Assembly (NCBI GenBank): GCA_050084515.1
Contig: CM114273.1
Coordinates: 12,958,001-13,022,000 of the forward strand
Direction of reading: 5' to 3'
Length of the DNA: 64,000 bases
Source: Blasia pusilla
Lineage: Eukaryota; Marchantiophyta; Marchantiopsida; Blasiales
Part shown: one piece after another, positions 1 to 11,144 of the stretch
Layout of the letters: each line of letters opens with the position of its first letter
How positions within the stretch are numbered: the stretch's first letter is position 1
Notes under the pieces: generated by a model
What the model saw: only the letters and a program-made list of their open reading frames with translations
Told to the model about the DNA's origin: nothing
Database searches by the model: none
Position numbers and translations under genes: made by a program

Positions 1-1048
1 GAAGAATGAAATGGATAGTTTGCTTACTTATCCACAGTCTGGCGTAAAGGCAGGCAATGAAAAATCCTTCGGCAACTTTTCCATACCGTGTTCGAACATT
101 TTGTCTCAAATGTTGGGCACACATGCTATGTATATTTTGGGGGAATATTGTACGCACGGCGTGTAAAAGGCCCTTTTGTCTATCTGAAACAATAACAATT
201 CTGGGATCATCTAAAGTTGGGATGGCTTTCTTCAGATGTGCACAAAACCATTCCCATTCCTCATTGTTCTCGCGAGGAGATATGCCAAATGCCAAAATGA
301 TCGTATTGGTATTTCCATCCAACATGGACGCAATGAAAATCTGCATGGGATACTTCCTATTCTTTGTATGGCACGCATCCAAGCCAACTACCTTTTGCAC
401 ATAAGGAATGATGTTCTTCATGGCAGATGGACAAATAAATAGCCTCTTGAAGATGGCAGATTCTAAATTCCAAACATCCCAAGTAGCGGTGGCAAATGGG
501 TCGGCTTCCTTTACTACCTGTATGAAAGACGGAATCAAATGGAAACCTGCTCGTTCACCTCCATTCATCCAATCCCGACATATTTATTTGCATCTCCATG
601 CAGGAAAGTAAGTTGTTCGCTTCTTGTACGTCTGCGCAAGGACTTCTACAAGGCTACCTACAGGGATGCTTGGTTGGTTTACAACCCTATCTGCTAATAC
701 CATTGATAACCACTTTGCCTTGTGGGTAGGACCCCTCCATGTATGAATGTGGCCCGGACAAGTGTGTTCCAAATTACACACCGTTATCTCACATAGGCCT
801 GTACTTTTATGTCGTTGGCAACGGACCCTCCACTCACAAACTTCATCTTTACATGATGTACCATTCTCCTTCCCTAAGAGTATGTACCTAGAAAATTGAC
901 CACATGCCCCATTCCTGGCGGTGGGGACTCTCGTTTCACCACTCTTTCTCCTTTTCTCCGTGGGAACGTCTAAGCTTACGCTTGGTTCTGAGAAAGAATT
1001 CTTGAAAATTGGCTGGTTCGGCCTCTTACTATGTTGAGGTCTCCACAT
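1..1048 (-). pseudogene. Mutator-like (MULE) transposase, broken, cut by left edge
   Basis: Reverse-strand transposase of a Mutator-like DNA element, which would cut and rejoin its own element in the nucleus. From 1048 downward comes the zinc-binding N-terminal region: Cys pairs around CEWRVRC, then ITVCNLEHTCPG, the C...H.C pattern of the MuDR WRKY/GCM1-like finger, then KAKWLS. A single TAA (584-586, reverse strand) stops the frame just after PAWRCK. Beyond it the same frame stays open to base 1 and carries the catalytic domain: GLDACHTKNRKYPMQ (first Asp), MLDGNTNTIILAFGISPREN, EWEWFCAHLKKAIP, IVIVSDRQKGLLHAV (second Asp) and MCAQHLRQN (C..H). These motifs are read directly; the family assignment is established knowledge. 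The C-terminus lies outside the window. Only one stop and no frameshift in about 1 kb suggests recent loss, or a stop that is read through. Confidence 0.88.
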
Positions 1049-1590
1049 GCAAGCCTCGAGATACGTGGGTCTTGAAATTCTTCACTATGTCCCCCAATAT
1101 CTCCAAGCGAGGATTCACACACATTAACTGCAACTTCGTTGACATTAACCGCCGTGCTCCCCCTAACATCATGCGACTTCTTTCCACAATGATTAGCAGC
1201 CGTTGAATATTCCTGAATATTTTCCTCCAATCCTCCCGTGTCGGACATGTTGTTAATACCATGGCATACAAAACTACATTTCTTCACAAGAGTATCCTCC
1301 CTCTTAGGATACGTTCCATTTCTTGAAGTCGTCGAACCGCTAGAGGGTTTGTCCTCATGGAAAATAGGAAGGCCTTTGCCTCTGATCTTTGCGCCAAATC
1401 TACATATTCTAAGCCGGTACCATTTCTTGTTGCGTGCGCAATGCTTCGCTCTATAATTCAGCGAGCACCAACAATCTAGTGAAAACTCAAACTCATCGAA
1501 GTTGCGGAACACTTGCTTCAATTGTATCCGCTCGGCATGCCTCCTTACTGCACATGATGACCCAGGGTTGTTAATGAATCTAACTTTCAC
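976..1590 (-). CDS. Open frame upstream of the MULE transposase, possibly its 5' part
   Basis: Open frame of 204 codons on the same strand as the MULE transposase, overlapping its 5' end by 73 bases in another frame. It contains a Cys/Trp-containing stretch (FEFSLDCWCSLNYRAKHC) and a basic stretch (RNKKWYRLRICRFGAKIRGK). The phrase FDEFEFSLD is loosely like the short FAR1/MULE N-terminal 'F...EF' start, but I cannot call a domain. It could be a 5' exon joined by splicing to the transposase, a frameshifted N-terminus, or a separate MULE-carried ORF. Position and strand support membership of the same element; function is unknown. Confidence 0.4.
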   Translation of the reverse strand: MKVRFINNPGSSCAVRRHAERIQLKQVFRNFDEFEFSLDCWCSLNYRAKHCARNKKWYRLRICRFGAKIRGKGLPIFHEDKPSSGSTTSRNGTYPKREDTLVKKCSFVCHGINNMSDTGGLEENIQEYSTAANHCGKKSHDVRGSTAVNVNEVAVNVCESSLGDIGGHSEEFQDPRISRLACGDLNIVRGRTSQFSRILSQNQA

Positions 1591-1654
1591 AGTGGCTGAT
1601 GACTACGCCACGCCAATACAAATCGCAAAATGAAGACTTACATTATGTCATCCA

Positions 1655-2960
1655 AATATCCCGCTGCGGCGACTCTTTGTGAGTAGGCTAACCTCGAGAA
1701 GTACAAGACAACTGCAACGGCGGCTATTCAGAGTAGGCTGACCTTTCAGGAGTACAAAACAACTGCAATGGCTGCTATTTAGGCGGCTATTCTGAGTACT
1801 ATCACCTCTTACTGCAACGCCAACTGCTTTGAGTAGGCTCATCTATTAGGAGTATGAACAACTACAACGGAGGATACTCTGAGTAGCCTCACCTTTGAAG
1901 AGAACAAAATTACTACAACGGCGGCTATTTCGGAGGTTAGTCGATGTAGCCCAATATCTCCCAAAACCCAAACCACCTACAATGACGGCTAATTCGGCGG
2001 CTATTCTGAGTTGGCTCACCTCTAGTGAAAGTTAGACATCTACAACGGTGGCTAATTCGGTGACTATTCTGAGTTAGCTCACCTCTGAAGAGAACAAAAT
2101 AACTACAACGGCGGCTAATTCGGCGATAAATCTGAGTTAGCTCACCTCTGAGGAGAACAAAAACAATTACAACGGCGGCTAATTTGGTGGCTATTCTGAG
2201 TTGGCTCGCCTCTCATGAAAACAAAACGACAACAACGGCGGCTATTTCGGTGGTTATTCTGAGAAGCCCAATCTCTCCCGAAACCAAAACAACTACAAGG
2301 GCGGCTAATTCGACGGCTATTCTGAGTTGGCTCACCTCTAGGGAAAGTTAGACATCTACAGCGGTGGCTAATTCGGTGACTATTCGAGTTAGCTCACCTC
2401 AAGACAACAAAACAAACAACGGGCGGCTAATTCGGCGACAAATCTGAGTTAGCTCACCTCTGAAAAGATCAAAACAACTACAACGGCGGCTAATTTGGCC
2501 GCTATTCTGAGTTGGCTCACCTCTGAAGAGAACAAAAAAACTACAACGGCGGCTAATTTGGAGGCTATTCTGAGTCGGCTCGCCTCTCATGACAACAAAA
2601 CAACAACAACGGCGGCTATCTCGGTGGTTATTCTCAGTAGGCTAAGCTCTCAAGAAAGGAAATCAATTACAAATGCGGCTAAGTCGATCACTCTTATGAC
2701 TAGGCTCAACTCTCAAGACAACAATAATACTACAACGGCGGCTAATTCGGAGGCTAATTTGAGAAGGTGACCCTCTCAGGATAACTACAAAACTACCATG
2801 GCAGCTAATTCGGCGGCTATACTGTGAGGAGGCTTACATCTCATGAAATCAAAATAACTACAACGGTGGATATTTTCCCGGCTATTCTGAGTAGGATCAC
2901 CTCTCAGAAAACGAATAATCTACAACGGCGGCTATTTCGATTATGGTGGTGGCTATTGCG
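1655..2960. repeat. 63-bp minisatellite, about 21 units, with higher-order duplication
   Basis: Imperfect tandem repeat built on units of 61-65 bp that each contain variants of CTACAACGGCGGCTAATTCG and CTGAGTTGGCTCACCTC. The CAACGG landmark recurs near 2043, 2105, 2169, 2233, 2294, 2357, 2418, 2480, 2543, 2608, 2670, 2732, 2796, 2860 and 2922. The left end (1655-1980) is more decayed, with some units near 50 bp. Because 63 is a multiple of three, long stretches stay open on both strands as 21-residue repeats (ILSRLxSxxNKTTTTAAxS on +; RGEPTQNSxxISRRCSCF on -). The array lies immediately 5' of the reverse-strand MULE frames and may be that element's subterminal region; no terminal inverted repeat was identified. 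Confidence 0.92.
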
Positions 2961-3281
2961 ACAATAATCATCATTTCTGGATCGAGTTTCCATCTCGACG
3001 GCTATTTTGACGCCCACTAAACCCGGCGTCATCTTACCTTCTTCCAGGCTGAACCCTTCGAGACAGGGATCATTCTTGGACGTGGAGGCTCGCCATAACT
3101 CGAAAGCAGGTGATGACTCTATTGATGATGGCCTTCGTTCATAAGATCCACAATTTTGGTCTTTGCGACTAGAACCAGAATATCCATTGTCATCCAGAGG
3201 AAAATGTTGTCTGCTCAAGTCTGGAAAATCGTCATTAGTACACGAAAGGTCAGGATGTTTGGGTAGCTGGACACCATCCAT
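2904..3281 (-). CDS. Unrecognised 125-codon frame running into the minisatellite
   Basis: Reverse-strand frame starting with ATG at 3281, in a non-repetitive stretch, with an acidic and polar N-terminus (MDGVQLPKHPDLSCTNDD, then PDLSRQHFPLDD). Its last residues, SRRCRLFVF, match the SRRCSCF phrase encoded by the minisatellite, so the frame runs into the first repeat unit before stopping. No known domain. It may be the 5' exon of a gene or element ORF whose downstream part was, or became, the 63-bp repeat. Base composition is ordinary. Function not assignable. Confidence 0.3.
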   Translation of the reverse strand: MDGVQLPKHPDLSCTNDDFPDLSRQHFPLDDNGYSGSSRKDQNCGSYERRPSSIESSPAFELWRASTSKNDPCLEGFSLEEGKMTPGLVGVKIAVEMETRSRNDDYCRNSHHHNRNSRRCRLFVF

Positions 3282-3291
3282 TCTCTAATCA

Positions 3292-4195
3292 AGCTTATGA
3301 ACAGTAAACACTGATTAGTAAACAAATTAACGTGTGCCAGAGAGTGTAAGTACGAGTGTTGATCACGATTTGCATGATCAACAGTCCTAACTCGAAAGTG
3401 ACAAACCCTAACTCGGGATTGTTCCTATATCCAAAACATTTGGGCTAGAGTAACTACGTAGAAGAACATTTCTACCAACCGGTGGGAACTCTGACGTGGC
3501 AGTTCATAGGGGCCACTCAAGCAAGAGATTTCGTAGGGGGGCCACTTAAGCAACATAAGTAGGGCAAGGGGCCACTTAAGCAAATTCCTGTATGTAGAGG
3601 ACACATTCCTGTATGTAGAGGACACATAGATGGGAAAAAAAAACACTGAGTGCTTATAGGGGCCGTAGAGAATATACTAGTACTGAAAATCTCATTCCTC
3701 CTTCTCTTCTTTTATAGACTAAACTGCGCTTCTCTGAAAAAAAAATCTTCTGGAAAACCCCCTCTCTCACCTTCTTGCTTTACTAGTAAAGCTTCCCATG
3801 CTATGCGTTGCATGTATGCATATATAGAAATTTTCCATTTTCAGCGAGTTACATGCAACAAAATGATACCCTATCACTCCTCCGAAAAATAGAAAGGAGT
3901 GATGTAGCCTTCTCAAAATGAAAAAGGCTTCATCCTATAAGGTAAGTGCTCGCTTGCCATTCCTAAGAAGAAGGATCGTGCTTTAATAAAAAGGATAAAA
4001 ACAAATTAACTCCCCTTCGGAAGATATTTATAGAGGTATGTGGATGTAACTCCAAATTATATCCATGAATATCACACCCTTTTTACACCCCTTCTTATCT
4101 TCGTTCATGTAAATAAAAAAGAGAGGGTTTCATATAAAGTAATAAGAAATCATTCATAATACTAAAAATAATCTAAGGTTAGGCTCAAAGATCGT
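3292..4195. other. Intergenic stretch with short direct repeats
   Basis: No gene seen. It holds GGGGCCACTTAAGCAA-type repeats around 3510-3585 and an exact 21-bp tandem duplication (ATTCCTGTATGTAGAGGACAC) at 3584-3604 and 3605-3625. The rest, to 4195, is low-complexity AT-rich DNA. Confidence 0.6.
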
Positions 4196-4199
4196 CATA

Positions 4200-5030
4200 G
4201 AATCTAATTATGCCTTGGACTTCCTCGTACTTTGCTTCTAGGTGTCGTGAATTGTGTATGCGGGGATGCCCAGTGATGCAAAGGGTATTCAAATTCTTTG
4301 ATGTGTACATGGTGGAAAAAAATGGCAACTTGTGATGGGATTAGAGAGACAACAACATCATTGGCTCGTAATGTATGTTACATCATTAGGCAAAAGCAGT
4401 TGCATGTCACACCTTTTGCTACACAAGCAATTTTTCGTTGAGGAGTTGATCTTATTATGTCCTAACGTGACCTTCATCTATTGGGGGACGTGGTGGTTGT
4501 TGATCCAACAAATTTTAACTTGGTGTGTCAAGCTACACATACAAAGGGATCCCTTGCCGATATGGCATCAAGAATCAATGAGTTAAGTTACGCCGTGAGA
4601 CATGTGATCGTTGGATTTGTTGTTTTGAAAAGGAAGTTTTTTGACACTTACATATTTTTTTGATACTTTCTTGAAAATATATGTTCACCACTCCCTCGAG
4701 AATTGTCCACTCGCCCCTTTTGTTGATCCTTCTCTTTCCGTTGTCACTACTTATTTTCGACAATGCATCTCAATGGCATTACAACGTGTACAAGCTTTGG
4801 CATCGATAGATCAAATCGAAGTCTTCGGTGGCCATTGATCTCGTCGCCCATTCATGTCAAACCAACCACTAATATTCATGTCGGATCTGCATCAACCTAT
4901 TGAGTTTTTTTTTCCTTGTTGGTTTGTTATCATTTTCTTTTCGCATTTCTCACCACTTGCCCTTCTCTGTTCACCTTTCTAAATTCTCTTTTGAAGTTTT
5001 TTTTATCGTAATTTGGATACACTAATCCAA
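4200..5030 (+). pseudogene. LINE-B fragment: C-terminal domain of the LINE polyprotein and 3' tail
   Basis: Decayed 3' part of a non-LTR retrotransposon. It is a diverged copy of the segment at 32.13-32.96 kb and shares the same order of motifs: LGLPRTLLLGVVNCVCGD, then VVVVDPTNFNLVCQATHTKG, SRINELSYAVRHV, FDTFLKIYVHHSLENCPLAP, TTYFRQCISMALQRVQAL. It is interrupted by at least three stops or frameshifts (the CGD-Q stop near 4273, and shifts near 4330 and 4650). The reverse transcriptase is absent, so this is a 5'-truncated insertion. The 3' tail after 4840 resembles the tail at 7020-7240. The domain is the C-terminal, possibly nuclease-like, module described under the element at 32.0-35.3 kb. 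Confidence 0.75.
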
Positions 5031-6032
5031 ATGCATAAAAAAGATCTTAACAACCTAACTTAGTAACTAACTTTTCTCCTCCCGTAAAAATGACCATTAA
5101 ATCCTACATTTTCCTTTGTGCATGTAAGTGTCCTTACGATTCACCTCCTTAATCTATATTATAATGGGAGCACCCATATGCACAATAGCACAAACTAGTA
5201 AGATAATAGGACAAAATAGGCAACATGGGTAGATTGGTAGAAATTCTTTCCTCGACCTTATAAGATGGGTAGAAAATTGAAATTGAATGGAATAAAAAAT
5301 ACTCTTTATAATTATAAATTTATAGTATAAATAATAATGTATATTACAATGGATCATCAAAAGTGTATACAAGAAATAATAAAATAATAAGATATAATTT
5401 TATTCTTTGACTCGTATTTGTTGGAAAGGGAAGATATATATTAATGGAAACAGAGTGGATCCTTTCTAAATTGTATGGAAGCATTGGAAGGGTGGAATCA
5501 TTGAGAGGACTGGAATATCATTTAAATTTTAGGAGTGGAATTACTTAGAAGAGCGGAATGTTATTCTTTTGAGATTTAGGAAAATAAAAATAAAAAAACT
5601 TTGAAATGAAAAATATTATTAATTTTAGAAATAGTCATGTTAATTCTTATTTCATATTTTGGCAAAGGAAAATGAATTTGAATAGTAAAGGGAAATGATT
5701 TAGCTAATTAAAATTAACTTATAATTTAGTTAGTGGATGTTATTTTGGTAGGAAAAGTGGAAAGGGCAAAGTAGAAACGAGACGAATTCGCTTAAGTGGG
5801 CCCCTAACAAATTAATGTAACATGGACGGCCCCTTGGAAATTTTTTAACTTAATGGAAATGGTTATGGAGGAGGGAAATTATTTACAAGAATTGGAAATG
5901 ATCTAACAGTGAAATGCTATCATTCTTTTCAGATTTATAAAAATGGAGCTTATACCTTAATATTTATATTAAAAATAATTTTGAATTATAAGGAAATTCT
6001 TTTTCGGGCACAAGTTAGCCACTCAATTGGTA

Positions 6033-6063
<31 letters not shown>

Positions 6064-6988
6064 GAGAACCTCTAATATACCAACCCTCTCATATATATAA
6101 TTCAAAAGGATGGGGTTAGAGGAAACCTCTTCACGTTCTTATGTCACACTTGTAAGTTTTTGCCCGTGCGATGCACCGGATGAGATGATTGGGAATGAAA
6201 AATTTCACATATGGAGGATAATAATATGAAATTAGTGGACTCACGTTGAATAAAGTTTAATCTTAAAAAAGGATGACAAAAAAAAGAAAGATAGAAAAAA
6301 AAATTATCCTACATCTAGTTTGGCTTAAGAAAAATTTTCATATATTTTCTTTTTTTAATTTTGGAAAAAAATATTTTATCTGGTTTCCAATCCTCATCCT
6401 TCAATAAGTAAAAGAAAATCACTTATTTGGATGATTTTTTTTCCCTAAAGAGGGATTAAAATTTTCTCCCCATCCAACTTGAAAATTAAAAATAGTATAG
6501 AAAAAATATGTCTTCCTTTATTTTGAACAATAATTCTTTTCCCATTAGTGTCCTATTATCTTTTCAATTTTTTCCCGGAAGGAAATTTAATTTTGCCTCA
6601 AAACTAAACTTTAAATTATTTTTTATCATAATTTGTTGGCATGAACTTTGAAATGATAATTTTAAATTTCCAAATGAGAAAAGAGAATAGAAATTAAAGA
6701 GACTCTATAAGATTTCATGGGGAAGATGTTTGAATTTGAGTTAATTATATTATTATTATTATTATAAATATAAATAAATAAATCTAACTATTAAAATCTT
6801 ACCCATTCTTGTTTTGTACTTAGTATAAGGTAAAATTAAAATAAAACCCATCATGATATGGGTTCATGGACAAATAGTACACATGTCATTCAATCATTTG
6901 TCTTCACAATGAGCCCACGGGCTTAATAGTATGATGATGATGATATTCGTGTTGACACACGTCACACATGTAAGGGAGAAATATAGAC
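5031..6988. other. AT-rich DNA without genes
   Basis: AT-rich intergenic DNA with many homopolymer runs. At 5153 a TCTATATTATAATGGGAG motif preceded by A resembles a Helitron 5' terminus, but I found no matching 3' end. Near 6160 CCCGTGCGATGCACCGG resembles the Helitron 3' hairpin found elsewhere in this window, without a clear CTRR end. Confidence 0.5.
6033..6066. repeat. (GA)n microsatellite with GATA interruptions
   Basis: GA dinucleotide run interrupted by ATAGAGATAG. Confidence 0.9.
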
Positions 6989-7250
6989 CTTGATACGTCG
7001 TGCGGAGGTGGTGGGGGGTCGCTCGCCTCATCGCCCATTCACGTCTGACCAACCACTCTTGTTCTTGTCAGATTTGTTTAAGGCTATCAATCGTGTAGTT
7101 CGTTGAGCGGGTGTTTGCGTTGGCTTGTTGCCGTTTTCTGTTTGCATTCTTTTATGCATTTTTTGACTCCTCTTTTGGGTTGTTATTACTTTTATTTGTC
7201 CTCTTCTGAGGTTTCTTTTATAATAGAGTGGATATACACCAAAGAGACTT
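6989..7250 (+). mobile_element. 5'-truncated LINE-B copy: last codons and 3' UTR only
   Basis: From CCTTGATACGTCGTGCGGAG onward this matches 32.79-32.95 kb closely (GCGGAGGTGGTGG, CGCTCGCCTC, TTCACGTCTGACCAACCA, TTGCATTCTTTTATGCAT). It then continues through TTTTTGACTCCTCTTTTGGG and TGAGGTTTCTTTTATAATAG, which match the LINE-B tail found reverse-complemented at 32.03-32.11 kb. It is therefore the best view here of the undisturbed LINE-B 3' end, and it shows that the copy at 32 kb is rearranged. Confidence 0.82.
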
Positions 7251-7539
7251 GCCATGCAAAGATCCTTATTAATAGCTCATGTTTGAATGTATTACACCCT
7301 TAAAATGGCCAAAACCAGTGTGCTGCTTTTAAAGGGGGAATTTGAGAAGATTAGATGAAAAAATAATAAATAGAGGAAATATTTTTGAAAAAAAAAGAAA
7401 ATAAGTTACAGAGTGACCCAAAAATATATATATGTAGAAATATTTTTGAAAAAATAGTGATAGAGGAGATATATAAAGAAAGATATATAAAGATGTCCTA
7501 ATCCCGTGCCCACTCAAAGGATTTGGAAGAGTTTCACCC

Positions 7540-8620
7540 CATTCTAAGAAATTCTTCGCAAACGAGCGAAGAAGGAGTAGATCGGCTGCAGGTTCGCCTG
7601 CAACATCTCCGTGTTGCATGCATCTAATTTTTCTCGTGATATCGTAACTGCTGGCGAAGCGTGAGGTGAGTGTCCTCCCCTTGTAATGAGCATGGGACAT
7701 CCGTCACTCTCCGGTGGATTGGCGGATTGATTGAAACATGGAGCGGGTTGAGTTCAGAGCGATTGCGTTTGTAGATAGAAGCGGTGTTGAAGGAAGTGAG
7801 ATGAAAAACATGCCGCCGAGATTTGACTCATTGCTTGGAGATTTGAAGTACTCATTGCGTGGATCTGTGGTCAAGAAATTGCAATTTTTCTGCCTGTGAC
7901 TCGCACATAAAGGTGTGGAGCAATCCAACGATAACTCTTCGTGCAGCATATGCAGTCAAGAACTCAATTGATGAGAATTGTGGTGGCATCCGCGGTAGAT
8001 TCTGTGGAGGATGGGATTCTTACTCTTGAGACCATTTGAATGAATGTGTAGTGACGCTATTGTATCGTATGGCGAGTGGAGCCAAAAGTATCCCGGGAAC
8101 ATCCGGGGCATCTACAACAAATGCAACCGGCCGGCCTTCCGCGGCGCACAGGGAATCCTCAGCGCAAAATGCCAAGGCGGGAAGTTCGGCATCATCTCCA
8201 ACAGCTACTGAGTTCAGAAATTCAGTAGCAAAGATATCGTCATTTGCAGCGGGTGGAGCGATTGAGGAGGATCAAACGCGATCAGCGGTTCCGACATCTG
8301 AGGTTTCAATTGATCCATTTTGCATCAACTGCTGCTAAATATTACTAGTCATTATGACAGATAGAATTATCTTCTCGTCAATCCCTCACATCCATTCCAA
8401 TCCTTGGCGATTAGAATTACCGAGCAAGCCCTAGCTTCCAACCGCTGCAAACTTTTAGAATACGGCCAGCAATACTAGATCGAGCGAATTTAGTTGGATC
8501 AAAATGACGAGATGTGACAAAGAACATCGTATGTAAGCTCTTATCATATTTCCTAACGCCATACCCTCTGACGACGATGCTTGGGAGTTCTACGCAAACC
8601 ACACGTTTCTAGGCTGAGAT
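7540..8620. other. Moderate-GC stretch with several unrecognised short frames
   Basis: Less AT-rich than its surroundings. On the + strand a 54-codon ATG frame starts at 7738 (MERVEFRAIAFVDRSGVEGS, ending KKLQFFCL), and a 100-codon frame at 8036-8338 is rich in Ser, Ala and Thr (ASGAKSIPGTSGASTTNATG). On the - strand a 61-codon frame at 8417-8602 reads MVCVELPSIVVRGYGVRKYD. None matches a family I recognise. They may be exons of a lost gene or captured fragments. No splice chain was convincing. Confidence 0.25.
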
Positions 8621-10150
8621 TCTACCTGAAGAATCTTTGCACTTATCTCGATTGCACCGAAAAGCCAACATATGACTCTATCCACGAGAGAAAAGTTCCT
8701 CTGGGAATCACTGAAGTTGGTGCACAATAATCCGACACCATTGGTCTACTTCACTTTCTATTGGCACGAATAAGTTGTTTTTCCACCAGGTTCCATAATT
8801 CTCTTCATAATCCCCATATGAAGATGGAGAAAATATCAGGACTCGGAGTCGAGAGACCTCATGAGAAAGATTCCGATTCTTTGGGAGGAAGCATGGAGTA
8901 GACGCATGGTGAGGTTAGCGGGAGAGTGAAAAAAGACAGGACTATGGGCAAGGCCAATCGACATTGGGAGCAGCACTCTACATCTTTTAGGGAGTCACCA
9001 AGATTTTACACGGCAGGTTAATGAAACATGCATGCGTGGATATAGAGTAATCAAGATCAAACCTTAGATCATACAATGATCCATGAGTTGGTCAACCTCA
9101 TAAATTGAAACTAGAACATGGGATGAATATGAAGTAATAAAGATCTTGCCCAAGTTAATGTCGATAAACGTTTTGATCCATGATCCATTAGCTTGGTCAT
9201 CCGCATGAATTGAAAGATGAGAATAAAACGTTAGCTTGGTCATCCGCATGAATTGAAAGATGAGAATAAAACTATCTTTCCAAAATATATATTGTTATCA
9301 CCACCATATACAAGACAACTTTGTTCACATTCAAGAAGGGTTTGTGCAAGTATGATTTATAGAGAGGTCAATCAAAAGATTGAGACTTCCAATTGTCATT
9401 ATTGGAAATTGGTATATATTTCGCAGATAGGCATATTTGGCAAAAATTTAAACCTAACGTTTTGCTCTATGGAAGAGAGTCGGATTTACCTACAATCATT
9501 CGTTGCGATTCTAGGGAGGTATTAACCGTAATAATCCTCACACATGGGTGTGAGCTTGTTCTTAGAGGGTGGAGATATTTCGTAGAGTCATACCCTTATC
9601 ATTTAAGAATTTGGCGATTGCATAATTGCAATTAGACATATCACCTTCCAACATCGAAGGTCTAGTTGACCCAAGTTTGGGAGTGATACATCACAAACAG
9701 GTTTTCAAGAGGATGGCACAAGGCACGTTTGCCGCCATCTCTTGCTAGAGTTCCTCGAAGACTATGGATATGCTTGGGATATGTATGGGATAAGACATTA
9801 GACTCTCAATTGGTATGGACGACCAAAAGATGATGGGCCCATATGAGCGCCCAACCTTCTTGCCCTTAGCATCCTAGTTGTATTTAGAAGTTAGAAGGAC
9901 CTCACAGCCAACTAGAGGTCCCTTTAATCCCGACACCATCTCTCTTATGGAGATCATTAGAAATATTATGGCAAATATTTACCTTTGCATTTGGATTCCA
10001 TATTTGAATGTTTTAGATTATATTTCATGCGTTTGATCAATAGCAGTAATATACGATGTGTATGCACAAGAGAATTGTCACCTCTTTTATGACGAAAAGA
10101 AGAGTATTTACGCATAGCTTTGAAAGAGATTAGGTCAAGGATGAACGGTT
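8621..10150. other. No gene seen; one tandem duplication
   Basis: Unassigned DNA. The only structure found is the 42-bp duplication at 9188-9272. No coding signal with known motifs on either strand. Confidence 0.5.
9188..9272. repeat. 42-bp exact tandem duplication
   Basis: The block beginning TTAGCTTGGTCATCCGCATG occurs at 9188-9229 and again at 9231-9272, identical, separated by one base. Confidence 0.93.
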
Positions 10151-10600
10151 GAAGGATAGGGTAACATGCATGGGAAAGCTTTCCCTAAGTTTAGGCCCAT
10201 TTGGCGCCTATTTGAGCATCTTAAGATTTTGGGTAAATTCCCTCTTCGAAGAAATTTGTCTTCTATCTTATCTCTCCCCAAAGTTGTACCTCAAGAAGAG
10301 AATTTGAAAACTAATTCTCTCTTTGTTTTGTTGAAACTTTTTTTGCAACATTCAACCTCATTGACAAGAAACGCAATCTCAATAAGAATGCGTTTCACAA
10401 AGGCGATAAACATCATTATCGAAGAAAATCTCAATGATGGTGAGGAAATATTGAACATCACGCAGATCACCTTTGCAAGGAATAACAATTACATGTGCAA
10501 TAGTTTAGTATCAACCATGTTGGCGCGCACTCATTGCTTCTCTTCGATGCTCTTCAAGACGGTACTTGTCAATAAGAACTCTGGATCAATGTTTTCATAG
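10150..10600 (+). other. Fragment related to the LTR nested in hAT copy 1
   Basis: The stretch at 10175-10235 (translating FPKFRPIWRLFEHLKILGKF) resembles 14487-14550 (VSPSFRLIWSHIEELTILGK), which lies inside the solo LTR at 14.37-15.0 kb. An open frame of 144 codons (10166-10600) exists but has no known domain. The likely explanation is a decayed fragment of the same LTR family rather than a gene. Confidence 0.4.
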
Positions 10601-11144
10601 ATCCGGAGTTACGAGTAGTGTTGGCCGGCACTTTTTGTGAATTTCCGATCTAGCAGGGAAAGTTCCAGCAGGACTTCCGGCGAGCCTTGCACATGTACCA
10701 GAATTTGACAGGGCGATGTCGGGGCTGACGGTGCTTGTCTGGATTCCAGCAGAAATGTGCCAGAATATGGCGGAGGGCCGACTGAATCCGACAGAAGACG
10801 ATGGCTTCCCGAAATAAGCCTCCCGGCATGGTGCTGCTGTAATTCCCGACTACCGGAAATCAGGTATGTAGGTGGCATAGGGGGATTGGATGGCATGACG
10901 GACGGTCGGATGGAGATGAGTTTTTCATGCAGAGATCCGCACCGTCAAAACTTAGTGGGATGGTGGTGAACCCTAACCCGTATGCCCCTTAAGCCGTCCA
11001 ATCTCCATCGACGGATTTCTAGCCACGGGTTACGGGGGAAGCTGCGGCTTCGGTCCTGCCGAGCCTAGACCCAAGGAGGCTGGGCCCTGGGGGTAGTACG
11101 CCGGGGAGGCCCTCCCCCCCCCTCATTCGAGCAATTTTCCTCTC
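10601..11144. other. GC-rich repeat-like DNA upstream of hAT copy 1
   Basis: Repeated CCAGAAT, TCCAGCAG and CCGGAAAT words, and a C-rich run near 11110. Open frames here are GC-driven shadows. The 5' border of hAT copy 1 probably lies here, but no terminal inverted repeat was recognised. Confidence 0.4.

Noticed and set aside
57-611. Forward-strand frames at the left edge
   Set aside because: The opposite strand carries clear MULE transposase motifs; these are shadows.
5153-6170. A full plus-strand Helitron from TCTATATTATAATGG to the hairpin at 6160
   Set aside because: The hairpin at 6160 has the opposite orientation and no CTRR end; the borders do not agree.
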